A stretch of DNA of 64,000 bases from contig NC_067202.1 of NCBI RefSeq assembly GCF_000699445.3, positions 7,178,458-7,242,457 of the forward strand, given 5' to 3'. Below the pieces are notes generated by a model. It was given only the letters and a program-made list of their open reading frames with translations. It ran no database searches and was not told the DNA's origin. The DNA comes from Schistosoma haematobium. Taxonomy: Eukaryota; Platyhelminthes; Trematoda; Strigeidida; Schistosomatidae. Shown here piece by piece: positions 33,540-43,529 of this stretch; position 1 is the first letter of the stretch, and each line of letters begins with the position of its first letter. The translations under genes and the position numbers were made by a program.

Positions 33540-34081
33540 CAGTCAGTCATTCAGTAACAACGTAGAACTTTGTACGTACGTACATCAGTTCGAGTTGCCA
33601 TTCCACATTGTTAAGTCTTGCTGATTGGACGCTATATTTGTTCCTAAGCTATTCTGATGACCCGCAAGCTAGAACTACACAGCGACCTGAACACCAGAAA
33701 TAAGACGCAAAGTATGAGAGAGACACTTTACTCCAAGGTTCGTTTTTGTACAGAAAACTTGGGTATTTATAGATGTTAACGTTTGTTAAATCAACATCAT
33801 ATTTCGGCCAATCCGTTAACGACATATTATGCTACTGACCAATAGTAGCACGCCGCGTCGGAATTCTAGAATGCTCCATCATACTCTGATTGGCTAGGAC
33901 TCTTCGACTCCTTTTGGGCCGCTGGAGGCTCCGTTGAAGTCTTCCGAAAGCCGACTCAACACACATTAGCACAGAGATGCAGTTGTCGATCCAAACCTCG
34001 TAGTGGTAGAGGTAGCAAAAGTATAAGCAGTAATCGGAAAGATTAGAGTTTAGAGTTGCTATTCAAGGAGTATAATCCATG
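33540..34081 (-). mobile_element. RTE-1 3' fragment with solo LTR inside
   Basis: Short 5'-truncated RTE-1 (tail CAGTCAGTCATTCAG at 33540; GCACAGAGATGCAGTTGTCG at about 33970). The whole insertion is bounded by an 11-bp duplication TGATTGATCAT (33529-33539 and 34082-34092). An LTR splits it at 33609-33961. Confidence 0.85.
33609..33961. mobile_element. Solo LTR, 353 bp
   Basis: Starts TGTTAAGTCTTGC and ends GCCGACTCAACA, with inverted ends (TGTT.AGTC / GACTCAACA), and is flanked by a perfect 5-bp duplication CACAT (33604-33608 and 33962-33966). Its sequence differs from the 28.2/35.3 kb LTR. GC-richer than surroundings. Confidence 0.85.
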
Positions 34082-34094
34082 TGATTGATCATAA

Positions 34095-34590
34095 GTGGTT
34101 ATTATTCTTCTTCAATATTGTAATAATTTTAACTTTCTTAATAAAAAAAAACATGACAAGGTTGGTTTTCGGTACATCAAGAAAATTATAAATTTATTTC
34201 TAAGTAGTTCAACCTTGTCAGTTGTATAATAGGTATCAGAAATAATGGTCGTTCAGTATTGTGAATCGACTGATGTAAAATGTATGAACTGTTGAGTGAT
34301 AATTTGGTTGTCTTATAGATCGGCTTGATTCACAGGCAAGATCTACTGATAAGTGCTCCATTTACTGAGATAATTTTATAACTGAAAGTTAATTTTTGAT
34401 AAAAAACCAACTATTTCCAACAGTTCAGTCTTCATATACTTGCCATCCTAATAATTATAAAACATGGTTTATACGCTGAATAAATGGATTACATGTTAAA
34501 CACTTGCTGCAAGGATAAAGATCCTGGGTTTGATTGTGGATGAGCTTTGTTCAACAGTTCTATGAATCGATATGAAATGGCTGTTATATA
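34095..34590. other. AT-rich sequence, nothing recognised
   Basis: A weak B-box-like CCTGGGTTTGATTGTGGATG occurs near 34521; otherwise no feature. Confidence 0.35.
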
Positions 34591-34595
34591 CTTCT

Positions 34596-35838
34596 CAATC
34601 AGTCAGTTAACTATAACGTAGGACCAGGCAAATATATGCATAGGTCTAAGTTACCCCATCTCATAAGCACAACAAGATGAACACCAAATTCATAGAAGTA
34701 GTTAATTCAATGGTAGTAATATATAAAAGAAAGATTGCATATAAGGATATGATACAGGAAGAAGGAATTAGTTGGTAGAAAGAAAAATGTAAAGCAATTT
34801 TAGTCTCATAGTTTGAGGGAAGACAGAGAATGTACACACTTACGCCATTGTGTCCGATTCTGAACCATGTCAATTAGTCTCCAACCATTGGTTACGATAA
34901 TCACGCAAACCGCAACCAAGTAGTCTATCTACCAGCATGGCTCAGAATAGAAGTTAGTGACTTCCACGTTCTGCAGCCGTAAAGTAGAACAGAACGAACT
35001 GCTGCGCAGTATACTCGTCCCTTAATTGACAGACGGATATCTCACCTTCGTCATAGGTGACGTAAGTTGACAAAAGCCAAACGAGATATCTGAATCAATG
35101 CAGAGATTTCGTCAGACACCAACCCATTAGGGCTGATCAGACTTTCAAGATATGTGAAGTTGTCTACGCGTTCGACTACTTCACTCCCTACCCTTAGTTC
35201 AGGTGTTGACGCAGGCCAGTCTTGAAGCAACAACTTGCATTTAGAGGGGGAGAAGCGTATTTCAAACTGATGTGTGGGCGACAATGATAATCATTGGTTG
35301 TCCGCTTAGTCAGAAATGTAGATAGTCTGACAGGTATCAGATGAGTTATATATTTTCCTATCCATATTAATATTGTTACTCACTTATTATTGATTGTTCA
35401 TTGTTGTTGGATTGTGTCGGGTTTTGGTGTGGAAATACATCACATTGTGATCAGGCTAATCACGTGTTCTTGATCTGATTTGTGTTGACGTCCTGTAGAA
35501 TAGACACTGAGAGGGAGTCTAGTGTAGATATTGGTCTAAGGTAAATTAATGTGCCGTACATGTAAACGTGTAAACCCAATTGTTATAACATTAGACGAAG
35601 TGAAAATGAGCGTTGTAACACAAACATTCTGGTATTGTTGCTCAGTGTTACCAAAAGACATTGCATTTTATCAGCGTCTTCACCAAACAGGACAACATCA
35701 TCTGTGTATTCTAAGTTGCTGAGTGGACCTCCTGCTAAGAGATCAATGCCCAAGAATTCAGTCAATGTGAGCGTTATTCCTATCAGTAGATCTAGGATGA
35801 AGTTAAACAGAAATGAAGAAATTGAACAGGTTTTTTAT
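34596..35838 (-). mobile_element. RTE-1 fragment with solo LTR inside
   Basis: Minus strand, tail CAATCAGTCAGTTAAC at 34596; C-terminal and thumb coding at 34700-35267 ([52 protein letters not shown]); reverse-transcriptase coding resumes at 35621 ([18 protein letters not shown], so YADD reads YTDD). Split by the LTR at 35268-35620. Truncated at both functional ends and frameshifted. Confidence 0.85.
35268..35620 (+). mobile_element. Solo LTR, 353 bp, twin of the LTR at 28154
   Basis: Starts TGATGTGTGGGCG, ends GAGCGTTGTAACA, with a perfect 5-bp duplication CAAAC (35263-35267 and 35621-35625). Nearly identical over its length to 28154-28506, with differences clustered at the two ends. Confidence 0.88.
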
Positions 35839-35844
35839 CAGTTG

Positions 35845-36525
35845 TCTAATAGATTTCAACCTATAAACTAAAACCTACAACAGTAGAACAATGTTTGTCA
35901 TTCACTTTATTTCTAATGTATTATGCAAATTATAAATCTTTCAAAATCATTTAGCTTAGATGCTGGAAATGTAATTGCCAATAAAAAAATTACAACTCTC
36001 ATTTGAACATTATGTTTTACTATAATAGATATTTTAAGTCAATGAAATAAGCAAACAGGTGTTACACATACGTACTTTTGTTCTACTTTATATTTTGTAG
36101 ATAATGATATCAAGTACATTATCATTGTAAGCGATCAAACTATGGTTACAGTTGTCACTATGACGGTTTATAGTGATTGTCATTGAGAACAGTAATTAAT
36201 CTTAGACAATCAATAAAAGTCACAAGGATATGAACAGTTATTTCGTGTGTAAAATACTACCGGGTATCAAACCCAGAACATCTAATTTTCATGCTGGGAC
36301 CACTTAGGTGATATTTAATTGCTTGTATATAATAAATATTTGGTAACAGAGTAACTATATTGATACTTTTAACAATCTATAAGGTTTCATCATTTATCTC
36401 TTGATCACGGTTCGAGACCGACATATATCTAAAATACACAGAAGTATATTTTACAACCCCTCCTAGTGATAGTATGTATTTACCTAAAGATTTATTCGCT
36501 AAATTCAAGCGATTTACAAATTAAT
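35845..36525. other. AT-rich sequence, nothing firm
   Basis: A minus-strand tRNA-like scrap (GGGTATCAAACCCAGAACA, about 36261) is present; nothing else recognised. Confidence 0.35.
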
Positions 36526-36529
36526 TCAC

Positions 36530-36810
36530 AATTGATTGATCACTGGGTGGTGGGTGATCAATGTCATATGTGTCAAATCCTTCTTAGTGCAGATCAAATC
36601 CTATCGACCAAGTTACAATGTGGTCACTAGTCTAGGTGACTCGATACTGAGTGCACTATGTTGAGGTAAGATGGTGGTTAAAGGTAGTCAACAGGAAACC
36701 TTGGACCCGGGATATCGTGCTACTTGGCACTCGTCAGTAAGGTGTACCTGTAATCTTAAGGGAACTGGTTTTCCCTAACGGATTCGATCTCGTGTCAAGA
36801 TTAATTCCTT
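36530..36810 (-). repeat. Family D element, mutated hammerhead
   Basis: Body (GATCACTGGGTGGTGGGTGA, CTATCGACCAAG) followed by the minus-strand hammerhead at 36695-36738: CUGACGAG and perfect stem II GUGC-CAAGUA-GCAC, but GAAA reads GAUA. tRNA-like box GGATTCGATCTCGTG near 36780. Confidence 0.7.
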
Positions 36811-36814
36811 CATT

Positions 36815-37905
36815 GTTCTAATGTTGATTTATTTTAAAAAAAGAGGAAAAACCATTGAGTTTATTAGAGTTGTACACTTATATTTACGGTTATATTTTTA
36901 CATTTAGTGGTCCATAATAAACAAAGAGTTATTGAATCATTTATAGAGATATTAAAAGTTAGTTAGAGTTGAAAGTTAAGTAATAGTCAAAGGGTAATAA
37001 GTATGAAATAACATGTAGAAACGAGAAATTCAAGTATATCGTCTTGACGATTATAAAAAGGAAGAAAAAGGAAAACATTTCAATGAACGCGTGTCAAAAT
37101 AAGATAATATAAGTTAGGTATGAAAGATAATTATCCAATTGAAGAATATAGGATGATAGAATAAACATGTTGATAAGAAATAAAAACAGGTTTGAGTTAA
37201 TAAGCGTTAATACTTCTTCTATGTATAAGTTTCTTATCTGGTATCTCTTCGAACCAGTTTCTTTCACTTTGTGATTGAAGATTTTGGTGAACATCAGAAT
37301 AGATAAGATGTTCAATGATTGATCAATCTACTAATTTGCATTCATCTTTTGATAATCATACTGAATAAGTGCTTGGATATAGGTTTAGGAAGAGAAAGCT
37401 TTGTTTGGTCAATATAATATGCTCTTTAAGGCCAAGTAGGTTGATGGATATATTTTGAGATGGCTCAAAAAACAGTTTATCCTTAAAACATTCTTGTATC
37501 AAGCATTAGCTGGGAAATGCAATTTAGTAGGTCAGTTGATCAAAATGTGTTATTCAAAACTTTAGACATTTGTTTATACAAGATCTGTAAGGCTGTATAT
37601 TCACTGAACTCGATTTTCAATGATCAATATATGTATGATTGATGCAGTATTGTTTTTTGGTGATATTTTAAGTTTATTACTGAATTTATACGGGAAGTAC
37701 CTGAAAACGGGAGCCAAAACAAATATTTTATGATCAGTTGGGACTTCTCAGGAGAACTCATTGATAACTTCACCTGTGTTCTAATCTAGACCATTCAGTT
37801 TTTGTGTTTAGAGCTGAATGAAATTCGTTGAAATTTGTTTTATTCTTACTGAATAAATCAATTAAATTTACATGTTTAGTAATCGTCTCAAACTATAAAG
37901 GACTT
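36815..37905. other. AT-rich sequence, nothing recognised
   Basis: No supported gene or repeat; A-rich runs near 36835 and 37050. Confidence 0.4.
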
Positions 37906-37909
37906 TAAA

Positions 37910-38282
37910 TACTAGGGTTCATCAGCAAGGTGTACCTGTAATCTTGAAGTAACTGGTGCTCCCCGACGGATTCGGTCCCATGTCACCCAGCCCCACAGTC
38001 AGAGACGTTACCAATGGGCTATCGGGGTCGTGATTGACCTCCTGTAGGACTAAGATGTATTCACAATTGATTGATCACTGGGTGGTGGGTCAGCAATGTC
38101 ATGTGTCAGGATCTTCTTAGTGCAGATCAAATGCTATCGACCAAGTGACACGGGATCGAATCCGTCAGGAAGCACCAATTCCATTAAGATTACAGGTACA
38201 CCTTGCTGATGAGTGACAAATAGCATGAAAACTTGATCCAGGGCTTCCTGTTGAATACCTCCAACCAACATCTTAAAGATGT
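37910..38282. repeat. Family D head-to-head pair
   Basis: Minus-strand half (37915-38090, hammerhead truncated to CATCAGCAAGGTGTACC) faces a plus-strand half (38090-38282) with B-box-like GGGATCGAATCCG and an intact hammerhead. The shared middle carries GATCACTGGGTGGTGGGTCA. Confidence 0.75.
38201..38243 (+). ncRNA. Hammerhead ribozyme, family D, intact core
   Basis: Stem I CCUUG with CAGGG, CUGAUGAG, stem II GUG..CAU (short, one G-U pair), GAAA, cleavage triplet AUC. Predicted cut between 38238 and 38239. Stem III is weak in this copy; in the inferred family consensus it is ACC-UG-GGU. Confidence 0.65.
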
Positions 38283-38283
38283 A

Positions 38284-38455
38284 TAATGGTTAGCAGTAGA
38301 ATCTACAACGCGCTTTTCATTTTATCTGGGACTCGTCATTTGAATGTACCTGCAACTCAGAGTTGATTTCCACTCTGGGACTAGAACCTTGTACCGTTCG
38401 TTTTATGCACTTAGCTATTGACACCTGATAGTCACCGAGCAAATTTATATTTGAT
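38284..38455 (-). repeat. Family A element, minus
   Basis: TAATGGTTAGCAGTAGAATC, degraded hammerhead (AUGACGAG for CUGACGAG), GAGTTGATTTCCACTCTGGG and tRNA-like region to CCTGATAGTCACCGAGC. Abuts the family D pair. Confidence 0.65.
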
Positions 38456-38459
38456 ATTA

Positions 38460-38780
38460 GTTTATGAAAATGTTTATTCTAGAAAGAAGAACAATATTTC
38501 AATTACTGTTAATGGATTTTTCTTTCCAAATAAATTACAAAATTTATAATAATAATTTGATTGGAATTTCGTAATAATATTCACAATAATTACACTCTTC
38601 AATTCCTAGACATTTATTTCTTATTTAATGTAATGTACACAAGCTTTACTATTCACCTGTATCTATGTATAGTTTAGGTATCAATAATATATGTTACAAA
38701 AACAACAACAAGTTAATAATTGTATGAATCAAAGTAGTTATGTTTCATTATGAAATAGTTTTATCAAATAACATCATATT
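38460..38780. other. AT-rich sequence, nothing recognised
   Basis: No supported feature. Confidence 0.4.
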
Positions 38781-38782
38781 TA

Positions 38783-39330
38783 GATTTCAGTGATTGAGAT
38801 CATGAGTAAATTGGAGCTAGACCACCATGGAAAGCCTGGAAGCACTGGAAGGCCGTTTCGTCCCATTTTGGGACTCCTCAGTAGTGTGCATCTACGATCC
38901 CACCTCACGAGTTTCGAACCCAGGACCCATCAGTCCCGCGCGCGAGCACTCAACCACTAGACCACTACTCTGGTATCCAACGGTGTTAATGTCTAACTTC
39001 AACAAACTTGTGAAATAGGAGCTCACTGAAGACAATGGTGAATGTGTTGCTCAATTCCGTGGATTATTTGATGCTAGACATTAACACCACTGGATGCCGG
39101 CTGAGTGGTATAGTAGTTAAGCGTTCGCGCGCCAGGCTGATAGGTCATGTGTTCGAATCTCGCGAGGCGGGAACGTCGATGAACACTGCTGAGGAGTTCG
39201 ACAATAGGACGAAACGTCCGTCCAGTGTTTAAATGTGTTTTCCATGGTGGTCTAGTTTCAATCGACTCATGATCTCAACTATTGAAATTACTATACTATC
39301 CACAAAAACCCTTCTGATATATAGATTTGT
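38783..39330. repeat. Family B palindrome with two hammerheads
   Basis: About 545 bp: minus-strand unit 38783-39040 and plus-strand unit 39055-39330, head to head. Inverted blocks include AGACCACCATGGAAAGCC / TTTTCCATGGTGGTCTAG, the tRNA-like boxes and CGGTGTTAATGTCTAAC / CTAGACATTAACACCAC. The minus hammerhead (38839-38888) has a perfect stem II but a UUC triplet and a mismatched stem I closing pair; the plus one is intact. Confidence 0.85.
39182..39230 (+). ncRNA. Hammerhead ribozyme, family B, intact
   Basis: Stem I AACACUG with CAGUGUU (7 perfect pairs), CUGAGGAG, stem II GUUC-GACAAUA-GGAC, GAAA, short stem III ACG-UC-CGU, cleavage triplet GUC. Predicted cut between 39222 and 39223. Satisfies every invariant position of the hammerhead core. 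Confidence 0.82.
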
Positions 39331-39699
39331 CTAGTTAAATTAGACTATTGTTGAATGCTACGAAGTAGTATATAGTTTATGATTTGATTTATATAAACGT
39401 GTAGTTCATGATAGGTCATATATACAGTAATCATTTAATCATCTTAATAAGTCATCAATAATAATAGTATTCAATAAGAAAGATTGGTTTAATGAAGTGT
39501 TCATTTTTGTTAAATAGAATGTTATTCAATTTATTAACCAGCATATTGATTGAATATAAGGTTAGGCACAAATTGGTAGCTATCAGAAACATGAAAAATA
39601 TCAACTTGTCAATAATACATATGTAAATATTTTATATTGAAGTTCTAGAAAATTCGTTTACAAAACAGAGTAAAAGAAACAGTGATTTTTTTGGTTTAT

Positions 39700-40140
39700 T
39701 TTTAGCGCGGCTGAGATCTGACTCCAATTAGATCGTATGAACGTCATTGAAGTATACACTCGTATATAATTATCGAATTAAATCACGTTAGTGAATAATG
39801 GAATTAAATAAGTAAAATATGAGAATGGACCTCGAATATGTATATTTTTTATAATCGTTGATCGGAGCAAACAATCAGAGAGGCGTAGCGAAGGAAAGGA
39901 AAAAGAGAGAGCAAAGTGAAACGAAATGGTGTACAATTGAGTTGGCTCACATGCCATTCCGCTTTGCTCTCTTCTCTTCGCCTCGTTTCTTCGTTCGTTT
40001 GTCTGGATCAACGACTGTATGAAATATACGTATTCGGAATTCATTCTCGTATTTGACTGATTTAATTCCGTTATTCACTAATGCAAGTTAAGTCGACGAT
40101 TATGTACGAGAATAATCAGAATGTATATTTCAATAACAAT
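39700..40140. repeat. Family F palindrome (foldback), about 190-bp arms
   Basis: Left arm (CGTTAGTGAATAATGGAATT, TCGTTGATC, AGAGAGCAAAG) is repeated inverted on the right (AATTCCGTTATTCACTAATG, GATCAACGA, CTTTGCTCTCT) around a centre near 39930-39957. Single-arm relatives: 41035-41245, 51375-51880, 54090-54590. Possibly derived from an LTR inserted twice in opposite directions. Confidence 0.75.
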
Positions 40141-40284
40141 CAATCATACGATATTACTGAAGTCAGATCCCAGGGTCGATAAATATTCACTCATTTTATT
40201 CATTATGAATGAATCAAATAACAAATATACAGGAAAACACATCTTTAGTGTAAGGGATTTTAATGTTTGTTGAATTTTACAATC

Positions 40285-40690
40285 TATACCATGAACTGAT
40301 TTTAGTTGAACAACAATGGAAAACCAGTTGACACTACAAAGTTGGTTCATCCTGGTATTAGTCGTTTGGACACTAATGATCCAAGATTGTTCTGGGGATA
40401 GAATTCGGGAATTTCAGGTCTAATGATGAACTCCCAACCTTTCGATCATCCAATAGTTAACTTATCTAAATACATTGAATTCGCCTTAATTACTCAACAA
40501 TCGTCATCGTAAAGTTAATTAATTTAAATTAGACAGTGTAAACCATTGGATGTTGACTCATTGGTCTGATGGTTAAAGGATCAACTGGATTCATTACTTG
40601 ATGAAGTCGTGAGTGAGCTCTGTCGACGGTTTACAAAAGTGTAATACTTGTTGATTTTCAATGGTGGTCTAACGAATATCAGTTTGTGAT
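40285..40690. repeat. Family B, heavily degenerate
   Basis: Left end CATGAACTGATTTTAGTTGA and right end TTTTCAATGGTGGTCTAACG are recognisable; the hammerhead is not. Confidence 0.45.
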
Positions 40691-41034
40691 ATAAACTATA
40701 GGAAATAATATTACTTACAATCGAAAACTAAATGGATTATCGTTTCATAGTTGGTAAAACATATGTACAGATTCACATTACTAAGTGTAAACATGTCATG
40801 ACTTGTCTCATTTGTTAACATGATACAAGACTATAGTGACTGGTCCTATGTCGAGCCCTCAAAGGTTATTCTAGCTTCTGGGAAAACCGGTTTATCCATT
40901 CTTTACAAGCTACATTTTCACCCTATCACTTATTCGCTTATTAATCCTAACTGTTTTCTATATGATCGTATGTGTGCTAATTACTTACCCTAATCATCAT
41001 GTGTCTGTATCATATTTCTGTTCGACCATAAATA

Positions 41035-41245
41035 TCGATTCACATTTGGTTGAATCGAGTTGGCTCACTCAACTTTTTATTGCACGTCATTTTGTTTCCC
41101 CTCGCTATCCGATCAACGATTGTACGAAATATACGTATTCTAAAATCCATTCTCGTATTTGACTTATTTTCATTCCGTCATTCTCTAACGCCAGTTATAT
41201 CGATAATTATAGGCTAGGATTGGCAACATGTATGTTTCAGTAACA
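41035..41245 (-). repeat. Family F fragment
   Basis: GAGTTGGCTCACTC, GATCAACGATTGTACGAAAT and CATTCTCGTATTTGACTTAT match the right arm at 39.95-40.1 kb. Confidence 0.6.
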
Positions 41246-41289
41246 AGCAGCAAATAAAACAGCTCTCAAGTTTTCAGTTGATCTGTTCT

Positions 41290-41480
41290 ATTCAAATAAT
41301 CTAAAAGAAAGAAGTTCACTTGGTATTGTTTGCTTGAATCTTCTCACTGATATTCAGGACTTCAATAGATCAGTGAACATCAGCTCTAAGATGCAGGTAC
41401 ATCCAGCTGACGAGTCTCGAATAGAACGAGACTCGCTTCAAACTGAATTCCATTGCTAACCACTATCCATCTTTGCTTAA
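41290..41480 (+). repeat. Family A element, plus, tRNA part deleted
   Basis: Hammerhead at 41399-41447 has CUGACGAG and GUC lost (CUUC), GAAA reads GAGA; followed by CCATTGCTAACCACTATCCATC. Confidence 0.6.
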
Positions 41481-41815
41481 AAAGCTTGTGATTTAAGGCG
41501 ATACCAAGACAATCTCACAGTATCCACATATACCAATAAGAGACTGATCGACTGCAGGCCTAAACATCAATGGGAAGATTCAAGTAAACAATACCAAATG
41601 AATTTAAACTTCACCCGATTGCACAAGCTGGTGGCTATCAGGACTCAATAGCTAAATGGATAACGTGATGGCGTTTGAGGCGAACGGTACTGGATTCAAG
41701 TCCCAGAGTGAATATCAACTCTGAGATGCATTTACATCCAGCTGACGAGCACCAAATTGGATGAAACATGCGTCATGGAATCCACTGCTAACCACCATCC
41801 ATCTTTACTTTCAAG
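41480..41815 (+). repeat. Family A element, near full length
   Basis: Tandem with the previous copy. CAAGTAAACAATACCA, A-box-like ACTCAATAGCTAAATGGA, B-box-like GGATTCAAGTCC, AACTCTGAGATGCA, then the hammerhead and CACTGCTAACCACCATCCAT. This is the Sm-alpha layout: tRNA-like Pol III promoter upstream, hammerhead downstream. Confidence 0.75.
41735..41785 (+). ncRNA. Hammerhead ribozyme, family A, core kept
   Basis: AUCCAG, CUGACGAG, GAAA, GUC present; stem I pairs UCCA/UGGA; stem II (CACC/GGAU) is poorly paired, so activity is doubtful. Confidence 0.5.
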
Positions 41816-42177
41816 AACAAACGTTTTTAGCGAAATTGTTAATTTTCTTTAGAAAAGAAAAATCGAAACCTTACCTGTCATTTAGAAAGTTGCGTTTTTC
41901 TCTTTCTCTTTCTCTCTTTTAAAGCAAATGATCTGTTGGATCCCGCTTAGTAATTATTTTTCATACTTTAATTGTTTCCGGTATCATTTCATTTAAATCT
42001 TTTCTTCTTTTTTTTGATTTTTTGTAACTTTGTTCAATTTTATAAACCAATAAATCAAAAAAAGAGGACAAACAAATTATGATGAATTGATAGATGTTCA
42101 GTTTAACATCCGTTTTATACTTACATATATCTTAGCTCACATATATACTATAGAATATTTATTAAGGTATTATTTAA

Positions 42178-42475
42178 GTGGTGCGGAAGAAGAAATCAGG
42201 AAGAAGCGCTGGAAGTGGATAGGACACACATTGAGGAAAGCACCCAACTGCGTCACAAGACAAACCCTCACATGGAATCCTCATGGTCGAAGGAGTAGAG
42301 GAAGATCAAAGAACACATTACGCCGAGAAATGGAGACAGACATGAGAAAAATAAACAAGAATTGGATGGAATTAGAAAAGAAGGCCCAGGACAGAGTGGG
42401 TTGAAGAATGCTGTTTGGCGGCCTATGCTCCATTAGGAGTAACAGGCGTAAGTAAGTAAGTAAGTATTACTTAAG
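42178..42475 (+). mobile_element. RTE-2 3' fragment
   Basis: Encodes [73 protein letters not shown], then stop, then the 3' end and (GTAA)4 tail at 42448-42466. It is the C-terminus of an RTE-type polyprotein; the best-preserved RTE-2 tail in the window apart from 56.7-57.5 kb. Confidence 0.82.
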
Positions 42476-42744
42476 TGGTATAACTTATGTGACATTGGCT
42501 AAGAGTTGATCATAATAGATCAAATGCATTTATTCTTTGTTTTCTCTCTATTCAATGAATTCATTCTATATTCGCGAATTGTATCTTCCATGTCTGATGT
42601 GTGTTTTTTTCTGTTTACCATTATTGATGATTCTCTTGATTTTGTTTTACTTGCATCTTCTCATTGTTATTTAGGACTGTAACTGATTAGTCTCTTATTG
42701 GCATATGTGCATCCTGTGAGAATAGCCTTAAGTCATACGTTTTT

Positions 42745-43050
42745 TAAGCAAAGATGGATAATGGTTAGCAGTGGAATTCATTTTGGAGCGCGTTTCGCCC
42801 TATCTGGGACTCGTCAGATACAAGGAAAACAATACCAAGTGAATTTAAACTTCACCCAATTGCACAAGCAAGTGGCTGTCAGGACTCAGTAGTTAAGTGG
42901 ATAAAACGATAGCGTTTGAAGCGAGCAGCACTGGGTTCGAGTCTCGGAGTGAATATCAACTCTGATTTGTAGGTACATTCAGCTGACGAGTGCCAAATAG
43001 GACGAAACGCACGTTGTGGATTCCACTGCTAGCTACTATTCACCTTTTCA
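42745..43050. repeat. Family A head-to-head pair
   Basis: Minus-strand hammerhead (42768-42820: CUGACGAG, GAAA, cleavage triplet mutated to CUC) joined to a plus-strand full copy with A-box-like ACTCAGTAGTTAAGTGGA, B-box-like GGTTCGAGTCTC and hammerhead 42975-43025 (CUGACGAG, GAAA, GUU). Confidence 0.75.
42970..43025 (+). ncRNA. Hammerhead ribozyme, family A, GUU triplet
   Basis: AUUCAG / GUGGAU stem I (imperfect), CUGACGAG, stem II GUGCC/AGGAC (imperfect), GAAA, ACGCACGU, triplet GUU. Core complete; GUU is allowed by the NUH rule but usually slower. Confidence 0.5.
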
Positions 43051-43324
43051 TTACTGGTGATATTTATATTTTTACTAAAATGAGATTTGTTTCATTAATT
43101 GTATCCTGTTTTATTAATTTAGTGCGATGACGTGAACCGATGCACACAAGTGTCAAGTTCTTCACGTTGCTTATATTTGATTTATTGAGTACTTTATTTC
43201 ATATGTGTGATAATTATGTTCTGTTACATAAATTATTTTTCATATTTATCAATATGCTAAGTATTCAAGTGTATCATTTTGTTAATAAAATGTCGATTGT
43301 TTTGTTTTATCACTTTTACACCTA

Positions 43325-43525
43325 AATTATTGGAACCCTCAAGGCCAAAGGAGAACCAAAGAACGTATTACACTGAGAAGTGGAGACAGACATGAGAAAA
43401 ATGAAGAACAATTGGATACAGCTAGAAAGGGAGGCCCAGGATAGAGTGTGTTGAAGAATGCTGGTCGGCGGCCTATGCTCCATTAGGAGTAACAAGCGTA
43501 TGTAATGTAAGTAAATAAGTAAGTT
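43325..43525 (+). mobile_element. RTE-2 3' fragment
   Basis: CCTCAAGGCCAAAGGAGAAC..AAGAACGTATTACACTGAGAAG..GGCGGCCTATGCTCCATTAG, then GTAA-type tail. Degenerate coding of the same C-terminus as at 42178. Confidence 0.75.
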
Positions 43526-43529
43526 CGGT

